From assembly GCA_003135035.1 (NCBI GenBank), contig PLDE01000303.1, positions 1 to 16,379 of the forward strand: a DNA stretch of 16,379 nt, given 5' to 3'. How positions within the stretch are numbered: the first letter of the stretch is position 1; every line of letters begins with the position of its first letter. Shown piece by piece: positions 1 through 5,591 of this stretch. The DNA comes from Candidatus Dormiibacterota bacterium (lineage in GTDB: Bacteria; Chloroflexota; Dormibacteria; Aeolococcales; Bog-877). The position numbers and the translations under genes were made by a program. The notes beneath the pieces were generated by a model that was given only the letters and a program-made list of their open reading frames with translations, ran no database searches and had not been told where the DNA came from.

Positions 1-75
1 GCGAAAGCCCTTGACCAGCTTCATCACCTTGCGGCGATGTTTGAGACCTCCAACCCCGCGTTTGACGCGTGACAT
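1..75 (-). CDS. rplT: Large ribosomal subunit protein bL20, N-terminal part
   Basis: Only the first 25 codons lie in the window; the gene continues beyond position 1. The visible peptide starts MSRVKRGVGG and continues with a KHRRKVMKLVKGF stretch, matching the basic N-terminus of bL20 (family pattern MPRVKRG...H.K.LK.AKGY). bL20 binds 23S rRNA early in assembly of the 50S subunit. In several bacteria it also represses its own operon through the mRNA leader. The ATG at 75-73 has a strong Shine-Dalgarno (AAGGAG) about 8 nt upstream in the 14-nt gap after rpmI. It is third in infC-rpmI-rplT. The identification rests on a short peptide plus the operon order, which together are convincing. Confidence 0.93.
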   Translation of the reverse strand, partial: MSRVKRGVGGLKHRRKVMKLVKGFR

Positions 76-89
76 TTTCTACGTCTCCT

Positions 90-296
90 TTAAAGCAGAT
101 ACGGAATCGTCGGCGCCAGTCGCTTCAGATCGCCCTTGAAGGTCGGCTGATCTTTGCGGAACTTGCGCTTGCGCTTCTGGCTCTTCTTGCTCAAAATGTG
201 GCCGCAACCGTCGAATTGATGACGGTGCAGCAACTTGCCGGTCCCCGTCACCTTCACGCGCTTGGCGGTTCCTCGGTGGGTTCGAATCTTAGGCAC
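90..296 (-). CDS. rpmI: Large ribosomal subunit protein bL35
   Basis: This 68-residue basic protein reads PKIRTHRGTAKRVKVTGTGK at its N-terminus and carries a RHQFDGCGHILSKKS region, typical of bL35 (family length about 65 residues). The start is GTG at 296-294: the family begins MPKxKTH, and here the second residue is Pro. A GAGGAG Shine-Dalgarno lies 7 nt upstream, inside the end of infC. An open frame continues upstream of this codon, but it only shadows infC. The GTG start overlaps the infC stop by 8 nt (GTGCCTAA), so translation is probably coupled. bL35 is a small 50S subunit protein. Confidence is high. Confidence 0.95.
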   Translation of the reverse strand: MPKIRTHRGTAKRVKVTGTGKLLHRHQFDGCGHILSKKSQKRKRKFRKDQPTFKGDLKRLAPTIPYLL

Positions 297-891
297 TGGT
301 CTGCTCCTCAGGTACGGTCTCGACGACCGTGGGCTTTTGCTCTTTTTCGCGAGTGGTGGAATACTTCGGCGGACCGGTCGGCGTCGCACGCGGCGCCAGA
401 ATCATGAACATGTTCTTGCCCTCGAGCCGCGGCTCGCGCTCCACGATTGCCAGAGGCGTCATGTCTTCGGCCATGCGATCGAGCAGCCGGCGCCCGAACG
501 ACGTATAGGTAATCTCTCGACCGCGAAACATGATCGTCACTTTGATCTTGCTCCCGTCGAGCAGCAGCCGCTCCGCCATTCTTGCTTTCGTTTCATAGTC
601 ATGCGTCTCGATCTTGGGCCGCAGCTTCACTTCCTTTAGCTCGACGTGGCGCTGCTTTTTGCGTGTGTCCTTGTCCTTTTTTGACTGCTCGTATTTCAAG
701 CGCCCGAAATCGGCGATCTTGCAGACCGGCGGTTGAGCCGTCGGCGAAACTTCGATCAAATCGAGTCCGGCGAGTCGTGCGCGCGCCAACGCGTCTTCGG
801 TTGGCAGAATTCCGAGTTGTAGGCCGTTTTCGTCGATCACCCGAACCGCACGAATGCGAATCTGATCGTTGACGCGCAGGGGTCTTGCTAT
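289..891 (-). CDS. infC: Translation initiation factor IF-3, probable ATA start
   Basis: IF-3 binds the 30S subunit, prevents premature 50S joining and checks start codon and initiator tRNA pairing. Family hallmarks are present in order: RVNDQIRIRAVRVIDENG (N-domain), PPVCKIADFGRLKYEQ, the linker helix rich in K/D/E, then the C-domain with FRGREITYTSFGRRLLDRM and a final MILAP. A tail of about 30 residues rich in P/T/E follows the usual end. No ATG, GTG or TTG fits near residue 1. The codon ATA at 891-889 has GGAG 8 nt upstream and gives a 200-residue protein. An ATG at 987 is in frame, but it lies inside a leader hairpin, lacks a ribosome binding site and would translate through the terminator. 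Non-AUG IF-3 starts are well known (AUU in E. coli), where IF-3 represses its own synthesis. The identity is certain; the start is likely. Confidence 0.93.
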   Translation of the reverse strand: MARPLRVNDQIRIRAVRVIDENGLQLGILPTEDALARARLAGLDLIEVSPTAQPPVCKIADFGRLKYEQSKKDKDTRKKQRHVELKEVKLRPKIETHDYETKARMAERLLLDGSKIKVTIMFRGREITYTSFGRRLLDRMAEDMTPLAIVEREPRLEGKNMFMILAPRATPTGPPKYSTTREKEQKPTVVETVPEEQTSA

Positions 892-903
892 GAGCTCATC
901 TCC
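889..903 (-). promoter_or_regulatory. infC ribosome binding site with ATA start codon
   Basis: On the minus strand GGAG (903-900) is followed by 8 nt and then ATA (891-889), in frame with IF-3. The GGAG comes directly after the nine-T tract of the terminator. Spacing and frame favour ATA as the initiator. An out-of-frame ATG (899-897) directly abuts the GGAG and opens a three-codon frame (ATG AGC TCA TAG) whose stop overlaps ATA by two bases. N-terminal proteomics would settle the start. Confidence 0.7.
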
Positions 904-933
904 AAAAAAAAAGGGCGCTGCCGGAGCAACCCC
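904..933 (-). terminator. Intrinsic terminator/attenuator in the infC leader
   Basis: Read on the minus strand, 933-913 folds into a stem: GGG pairs with CCC, and GTTGC pairs with GCAGC around a TCCG loop, with one bulged G between the two blocks. Nine consecutive T residues follow (912-904). This is the form of a Rho-independent terminator. It lies between the candidate promoter and the infC start, so it would act as an attenuator rather than as the end of argD. The infC ribosome binding site starts at the next base. Confidence 0.75.
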
Positions 934-968
934 ACTGCGGAGAAGCGGTCCCCGCTGTTCGTGTTCGA

Positions 969-991
969 CCGGATCGCCCGAAGGCATCCGG
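969..991 (-). promoter_or_regulatory. UUCG-capped hairpin in the infC leader RNA
   Basis: On the minus strand CCGGAT and GCC pair with GGC and ATCCGG around a TTCG loop, with one unpaired G. The loop is closed by a C-G pair, the extra-stable cUUCGg tetraloop. It lies about 25 nt inside the predicted transcript and upstream of the attenuator. A smaller hairpin with AGCGG/CCGCT arms follows at 956-944. This may be the sensing part of the leader, for example a bL20 binding site as in L20-type leaders of Firmicutes; that role is inferred. Confidence 0.6.
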
Positions 992-1023
992 TGAGCGGAG
1001 CGACCCGCTGCTTCGGCTCGCCA

Positions 1024-1054
1024 ACCATATCACGCCGGGGCAGGGGAGTGTCAA
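1024..1054 (-). promoter_or_regulatory. Candidate promoter of infC-rpmI-rplT
   Basis: On the minus strand a perfect TTGACA (1054-1049) is followed, after a 19-nt spacer, by TATGGT (1029-1024). The -10 is preceded by TGA, which fits an extended -10 (TGn). The spacer is 2 nt longer than ideal. The -35 overlaps the argD TGA stop (1053-1051), so the infC operon probably has its own promoter at the very end of the arg operon. The predicted transcript start is near 1017, giving a leader of about 125 nt before ATA. Confidence 0.55.
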
Positions 1055-2259
1055 GGGGCGCGCAGCGAGCCTACCGCGTCGGCAAAGCGGTCGAGAAAAT
1101 AGGCAATTGCCTCGTCGTCGATGACCAGCGGCGGTGCGACACGCAGGACATACTCGCGCGTCTCCTTCGCCGCCACGCCCCGCTCGAGCAGAGCCTCGGC
1201 GAGCCGGCTGGCCGGGACGCTGAGCTGCACGCCCAGCAGCAGCCCGCGCCCCCGAATTTCGGTGATTAGCGGCGACCCAAGCCCGCGCATTCCCTGCATG
1301 AGGGCAGCCCCCGCGTAGCGCGCCCGGGCCGCGAGATTTTCAGAGACGATTACGTCGAGCGCGGCGTCGGCCACCGCACAGCCCAGCGGGTTGCCGCCGA
1401 AGGTGCTGCCGTGGTCTCCGGGTACCAGAACGTCCGCCCTCTCACCAACCAGCACGGCCCCGAGGGGGAGGCCCCCGGCCAGGCCCTTGGCCACGGTCAT
1501 GATGTCCGGCACGATGCCCGCCTGCTGGTAGGCCCACATGGTGCCCGAACGCCCCATCCCACTCTGGATCTCATCGAGAATGAGCAGCGCGTTGTGGCGG
1601 TCGCAGAGCGCCCGCAGCTGACGCAGGTAGTCGTCCTCAAGCGGGAAGACGCCGCTCTCGCCCTGGATCGGCTCGACCAGCACCGCCACCGCTTCCCGGT
1701 CGGGGTCGACCAGGGCTGCTTCGACGGCTGCCAGATCCCCTTTGGGGAGCTGGCGGAAGCCGTCCGGCAAGGGACGGAAGGGGTCGCTGTGATGAGCGTT
1801 TCCGGTCGCCGCCAGGGTTGCCAGCGTGCGTCCGTGGAAGGCGCCCTGCAGGGTCAGGATGTGGAATGCGCCATCACGGTTGCGCTGGCCCCACTTACGG
1901 GCAATCTTGATCGCCGCCTCGTTGGCCTCGGCTCCGCTGTTGCCGAAGAAGACCCGGCCGGGAAAGGCGGACTCGACAAGTCGGGCCGCCAGCTCGATCT
2001 GGGGTTCGGTGTAGTAGAGGTTGCTGGCGTGGATCAGACGCTGCAGTTGCGAGGTGGCGGCCGCCACCACCTCGGGGTGGCAGTGCCCGAGGACATTGAC
2101 CGCGATCCCCCCGACCAGGTCGAGCAGTCGGCGGCCATCGTCCGTCTCCAGATAGCAGCCCTGGCCTCGCACCACGGTCAGCGGGAGCCTGGTGTAGTTG
2201 GCCAGGAGAACGGCTTGAGCCAGCTCCCGGGTAGGCAGCCGAGTTGTCTCAGGCATCAT
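1051..2259 (-). CDS. argD: Acetylornithine aminotransferase (ArgD)
   Basis: This pyridoxal-phosphate class III aminotransferase converts N-acetylglutamate semialdehyde and glutamate to N-acetylornithine and 2-oxoglutarate, the fourth step from glutamate toward arginine. The 402-residue length is normal. The N-terminal segment has DLVGGIAVNVLGHCHPEV, the cofactor phosphate region has FFGNSGAEANEAAIKIARK, the Asp that contacts the pyridine N lies in LLILDEIQSGMGRSG, and the Schiff-base Lys is in MTVAKGLAGGLPLGAV. The C-terminal GSTFGGNPLGCAVA also matches. It starts at ATG 2259 (or the next ATG at 2256) and overlaps the argB stop by 11 or 8 nt. There is no good ribosome binding site, so coupling to argB is likely. 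It is the last gene of argCJBD. It might also act on succinyldiaminopimelate, as some ArgD/DapC enzymes do. Confidence 0.95.
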   Translation of the reverse strand: MMPETTRLPTRELAQAVLLANYTRLPLTVVRGQGCYLETDDGRRLLDLVGGIAVNVLGHCHPEVVAAATSQLQRLIHASNLYYTEPQIELAARLVESAFPGRVFFGNSGAEANEAAIKIARKWGQRNRDGAFHILTLQGAFHGRTLATLAATGNAHHSDPFRPLPDGFRQLPKGDLAAVEAALVDPDREAVAVLVEPIQGESGVFPLEDDYLRQLRALCDRHNALLILDEIQSGMGRSGTMWAYQQAGIVPDIMTVAKGLAGGLPLGAVLVGERADVLVPGDHGSTFGGNPLGCAVADAALDVIVSENLAARARYAGAALMQGMRGLGSPLITEIRGRGLLLGVQLSVPASRLAEALLERGVAAKETREYVLRVAPPLVIDDEAIAYFLDRFADAVGSLRAP

Positions 2260-3154
2260 TCGGCACCGGCTCGATCATGGTCCCCACGCCAGCCTCAGTC
2301 AGCAGCTCGAGCAGAATGGAGTGCGGTTGCCGCCCGTCAACGATGTGGACGGTGACCCCGGCTCGGGCCGCTCGGCAGGCCGCCTTGAGCTTGGGGATCA
2401 TCCCGTCGGCGGCGGCTCCGTCTCTTTCCAGGACCTCAGCCTGATCCACCGTCAGCCGGCTCTGGAACTGACCCTGGCGGTCGCGTACCCCCGGTACATC
2501 GGTGAGCAGGAGCAACTTGCTAGCCCCCAGTTCTGCTGCCAGGGCGGCCGCGACCGTGTCGGCATTGACGTTGTAGGAGAGGCCGTCATAGCCCAGCCCC
2601 ACTGATGCGACGACCGGGATCATGCCCCGATCGGTCAGGGCCAGCACCGGCTCGGAGTTGACCTCCTGGATCTCCCCGACCCGGCCCAGGTCTTCACCAT
2701 TGGGCCCGGCCTGGGGGTGGACCAGGATGCAGGGGCCGTCCTCTCCGGAGAGCCCCATCGCCTTCCCGCCCAGCCGGTTGATGGCCCCCACCAGATCGGG
2801 GTTGATCTTGCCGGTGAGGACCATCTTGGCCACCTCCATGGTCCGCTCGTCGGTCACCCGCAGGCCGTCGACAAACTGGGTGCTAAGTCCCAGGGCGGAC
2901 GCCATGGCGGTGATCTCCTTACCACCGCCATGGACGAGGACCGGCTTGAGGCCGACGAAGCGAAGCAAGACCAAGTCCTGGAGGACGGTGTCCCGGGCCG
3001 ACCCCTCCTCCATCGCCGCGCCGCCCAGCTTGACCACCACCAGCAGATCCTGGAAACGGCGTATGTAAGGGAGCGCCTCGACCAGAACCTGGGCCCGTTT
3101 CAGGGCGTTGGCCTGGTCCAGCGCGAAGGTAGAATCAGGTTGAGTAGCTGGCAT
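2249..3154 (-). CDS. argB: Acetylglutamate kinase (ArgB)
   Basis: It phosphorylates N-acetylglutamate with ATP and is usually the control point of the cyclic arginine pathway. Seen here: VVVKLGGAAM (phosphate-binding Lys) near residue 40, VLVHGGGKEI, a substrate loop FVDGLRVTDERTMEV, SYNVNADTVAAALA, LLLTDVPGV and GMIPKL. There are about 40 residues before the KLGG motif, and the protein ends with LLELLTEAGVGTMIE. In this family such an N-terminal helix extension and the GVGTMI loop mark the hexameric, arginine-inhibited enzymes; the short E. coli enzyme lacks the extension. Feedback inhibition by arginine is therefore likely (inference). The ATG at 3154 has GAGGA just upstream and overlaps argJ by 20 nt. 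Confidence 0.96.
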   Translation of the reverse strand: MPATQPDSTFALDQANALKRAQVLVEALPYIRRFQDLLVVVKLGGAAMEEGSARDTVLQDLVLLRFVGLKPVLVHGGGKEITAMASALGLSTQFVDGLRVTDERTMEVAKMVLTGKINPDLVGAINRLGGKAMGLSGEDGPCILVHPQAGPNGEDLGRVGEIQEVNSEPVLALTDRGMIPVVASVGLGYDGLSYNVNADTVAAALAAELGASKLLLLTDVPGVRDRQGQFQSRLTVDQAEVLERDGAAADGMIPKLKAACRAARAGVTVHIVDGRQPHSILLELLTEAGVGTMIEPVPNDA

Positions 3155-4367
3155 TGATCCTCACGTATTCCGAAGTGAGATCACAGCCCAGGGCCGAGGC
3201 CTCGGACTCCCCCACCCCCAGGTCTATCTCGATGGTGAGTCTGGCCTCCCCGAGCGCAGCCGCCACCTGGTCCAGGGCGACGGGGATGGGACGGCCCATG
3301 GCGAACAGCTCGTATCCGGCTATGCACAGGCGGCAGCGGTCGAGGGCAAAGTCGGCGCCGCTGCGACCGATGGCCGCCAGAACCCGGCCCCAGTTGGGGT
3401 CGCCGCCGTGTATGGCGGTCTTGACCAAGGCCGAGGTGGTCACCGTTCGCGCCGCCTGCGCCGCCTGCTCGGGATCCGCCGCGCCCCGGACCCGAACTTC
3501 GAAGACCTTGGTCACCCCCTCGCCGTCGGCCACGACCTGCTCCGCGAGATCGAGCAAGACTGCCCGGAGCGCACCGGCGAAGAGCTCAGCCTCGGGCGTC
3601 CCTGGCCCGAGTTCAGGACCACCGGCGGCGCCGTTGGCGAGGACCAGGCAGCAGTCGTTGGTGCTGGTGTCGCCATCAACGCTGATCGTGTTGAAGCTGG
3701 CCCGCACCGCCCCGCCCAGGAGCTCGGCGAGTGGCTCTGCCTGAATGCGCGCATCGGTGGTGACGAAGGCCAGCAGGGTGGCCATGTCGGGATGGATCAT
3801 TCCCGACCCCTTGGCCATGCCCCCCACTGTGTGGGTGATCCCGGCCACGGTGAATCTGGCCACCGATTCCTTGCTCCGGGTGTCGGTGGTCATGATCGCC
3901 TCGGCAGCGGCCTGGCCCTGGTTCGAATCCGGACTCTGACCAGCCTGGTGGATGGCCGCCCGAATCCGCTCCATGGGCATGCTCCGACCGATCACCCCCG
4001 TCGAGGCAACCAGCACCTCTCCAGGCTCGCAGTCGACCACGTCGGCGGCGGTCTGGGCCATGCGCAGTGCGTCGGCCAGGCCCTGGGACCCGGTGCAGGC
4101 ATTGGCGTTGCCGCTGTTGACGACCACCGCCCGGGCGGCCCCCTTCTTCAGATGCAGTTGGCTGACCACCACCGGGGCGGCCTTGACCCGGTTGCGGGTG
4201 AAGACTCCCGCCGCCGTGGCGCGCGTATCGCTGATCAAAAGGGCCACGTCGGCACGGCGCGAACCTTCGCCGCGGACATCCGCACAGCCGATCCCGGCGC
4301 GGAAGCCCAGGGGCGCGGTTGCCCCGCTTGCCTCGGCGCCCGCTTCGCGCGCCACGCTCACGGCCAC
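3135..4367 (-). CDS. argJ: Glutamate N-acetyltransferase / amino-acid acetyltransferase (ArgJ)
   Basis: ArgJ transfers the acetyl group from N-acetylornithine to glutamate, recycling it, and in bifunctional forms also uses acetyl-CoA. The 410-residue precursor contains KGSGMIHPDMATLLAF. Self-cleavage occurs before the Thr of the ATLL motif (Thr197 here), which becomes the N-terminal nucleophile of the beta chain. Other family motifs are VVVNSGNANACTG, ASTGVIG, SFNTISVDGDTSTND, VADGEGVTK, KTAIHGGDPNWGR and the terminal YVRINASYST. The GTG start at 4367 has AAGGAG 7 nt upstream, inside argC, which it overlaps by 10 nt. No argA or argE lies in the window, in keeping with the cyclic pathway. Mono- or bifunctionality cannot be told from sequence. 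Confidence 0.96.
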   Translation of the reverse strand: MAVSVAREAGAEASGATAPLGFRAGIGCADVRGEGSRRADVALLISDTRATAAGVFTRNRVKAAPVVVSQLHLKKGAARAVVVNSGNANACTGSQGLADALRMAQTAADVVDCEPGEVLVASTGVIGRSMPMERIRAAIHQAGQSPDSNQGQAAAEAIMTTDTRSKESVARFTVAGITHTVGGMAKGSGMIHPDMATLLAFVTTDARIQAEPLAELLGGAVRASFNTISVDGDTSTNDCCLVLANGAAGGPELGPGTPEAELFAGALRAVLLDLAEQVVADGEGVTKVFEVRVRGAADPEQAAQAARTVTTSALVKTAIHGGDPNWGRVLAAIGRSGADFALDRCRLCIAGYELFAMGRPIPVALDQVAAALGEARLTIEIDLGVGESEASALGCDLTSEYVRINASYST

Positions 4368-5389
4368 TGGGCCGCTCCTTCGAGACCCGCCCGGGGGTCG
4401 AGGCCGAAGCGCAGATTGAGCACCTGGATCGCTTGCGAGGATGCCCCTCTGCCCAAGTTATCGAGCACGGCCGAAACCACGAAGTGCCGTCCCTGCTGCG
4501 CCAAACTGACCCAGCAGAGGTTGGTATGAGAGGTCTGCTTGCTGGGAATCGGCGTCTCGGCCAGCCGCACAAAGGGCTGGTCCCGGTACTGCTCCCGGTA
4601 GGCGTCGCGTAATTGCTCCAGGGTCACGCCCGGACCGGGCCGGAGGTAGCAGCTCACCTGGATTCCCCGGGTCATGGGCACCAGGTGCGGTACAAAGGTC
4701 ACCGCGAAAGGCTCGCCCTGGAGGTCGCCCAGCACCTGCTCCATCTCGGGTTGATGGCGATGGCCGCCTACCGCGTAGGGCTTGACCGATTCGTTCAGCT
4801 CGGTGAAGAGGTAGTCTGCCAACGCGCTGCGACCAGCCCCGCTGACGCCGGTCTTGCCGTCAACCACCGCTTCCGGTTCAACCAGTCCGCGGCTGGCCGC
4901 CGGGCCACAGGCAAGCAGGACCGCGGTGGAAAAACATCCGGGCAGAGAGAGAAGCTGAGCCGCCGCGATGGCCTTGGGGCGGAGCTCGGGCAGCGCCAGC
5001 ACCGCCCCATCCAGGAGTTCCGGAGCAGGGTGGGCGACGCCGTACCAGTGGGCGAACTCGTCCGCCGAGCGGAGCCGAAAGTCCGCCGACACATCGATCA
5101 CCACTGCGCCCTGAGCCAGCCAGCCGCCGGCCTGGCGGGCCGCTTCGCCAGCGGCCGAGGCGGTGATCACCACGTCGCAATCTTCAGCCTCGATGGTTTC
5201 CGCCAGCACCAGGTCGCAACTAGAGCCGGGGAAGACTTGGGCGTGGCTGCGCCCAGCCTGCGTCTGAGAGGCGACCGCGACCAGCTGCGCTGTGGGGTGC
5301 GCCTGCAGTAACGCCACGCAGCCGGCGCCGGCGTATCCGGTCGCCCCCACCACCGCTACCCGCACGGAATCGCCGGTCCCAGCGTTCAC
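4358..5389 (-). CDS. argC: N-acetyl-gamma-glutamyl-phosphate reductase (ArgC)
   Basis: ArgC reduces N-acetylglutamyl phosphate to the semialdehyde with NADPH. The 343-residue protein has the nucleotide-binding VAVVGATGYAGAG (11-23), the active-site Cys152 in SLPGCFSTAVLLA, KTGVSGAGR (179-187), and GGHRHQPEMEQ (208-218) with His residues that match the catalytic His region. The residue before PGC is Leu, where many homologues have Asn. The start is GTG at 5389; a second GTG at 5365 is possible, and neither has a clear Shine-Dalgarno. It is the first gene of argCJBD, 11 nt downstream of a candidate ARG box. A three-codon frame (ATG ATT TCG TGA, 5397-5386) ends on the GTG start as GTGA. Confidence 0.95.
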   Translation of the reverse strand: MNAGTGDSVRVAVVGATGYAGAGCVALLQAHPTAQLVAVASQTQAGRSHAQVFPGSSCDLVLAETIEAEDCDVVITASAAGEAARQAGGWLAQGAVVIDVSADFRLRSADEFAHWYGVAHPAPELLDGAVLALPELRPKAIAAAQLLSLPGCFSTAVLLACGPAASRGLVEPEAVVDGKTGVSGAGRSALADYLFTELNESVKPYAVGGHRHQPEMEQVLGDLQGEPFAVTFVPHLVPMTRGIQVSCYLRPGPGVTLEQLRDAYREQYRDQPFVRLAETPIPSKQTSHTNLCWVSLAQQGRHFVVSAVLDNLGRGASSQAIQVLNLRFGLDPRAGLEGAAQWP

Positions 5390-5400
5390 GAAATCATGAT

Positions 5401-5414
5401 TGCATATTTATGCA
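5401..5414 (-). promoter_or_regulatory. Candidate ArgR operator (ARG box) of argCJBD
   Basis: TGCATATTTATGCA is an inverted repeat with 6-bp arms and a 2-bp centre. It fits the pattern TGMATWWWWATKCA derived from ARG boxes of several bacteria at every position. It is an AT-rich island in GC-rich DNA, 11 bp upstream of the argC start, where an arginine-loaded ArgR hexamer would block transcription. Only one box is visible, whereas many operators have two in tandem. No -35 element is convincing. argR is not in the window. Confidence 0.75.
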
Positions 5415-5591
5415 GGGGCGGGACAGGCGGGCGGCTCCCCGGCCCCGACGAGACGGCCGCGGCCAGCCGCACTGTCAGGACTCAGCCGGCGTCTCGTCTG
5501 GTCAACGCTCCAGTATTGGGGCTTGGGAACGGGCAACCGTGCCGAGCCAGGCAGCACCTCCAGCCGCTAGATTGCCCGAACACACATCAAC
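5415..5591. other. Intergenic spacer between argC and the divergent ATPase gene
   Basis: This 177-bp spacer holds the upstream parts of the argC promoter (minus strand) and presumably a promoter for the plus-strand ATPase gene. It contains a 10-bp palindrome, GGCCGCGGCC (5455-5464). I find no convincing -35/-10 pair, no ribosome binding site before the ATG at 5592, and no RNA gene. Frames that cross it look like high-GC noise. Confidence 0.4.

Noticed and set aside
892..987. N-terminal extension of IF-3 from the ATG at 987
   Set aside because: The ATG lies inside the UUCG hairpin without a ribosome binding site. The extension is encoded by the terminator stem and T tract and has no IF-3 homology.
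3408..4529. A 373-codon plus-strand frame across argJ and argC
   Set aside because: The sense strand encodes unmistakable ArgJ and ArgC; the frame is rich in G, R, H and P and lacks any domain.
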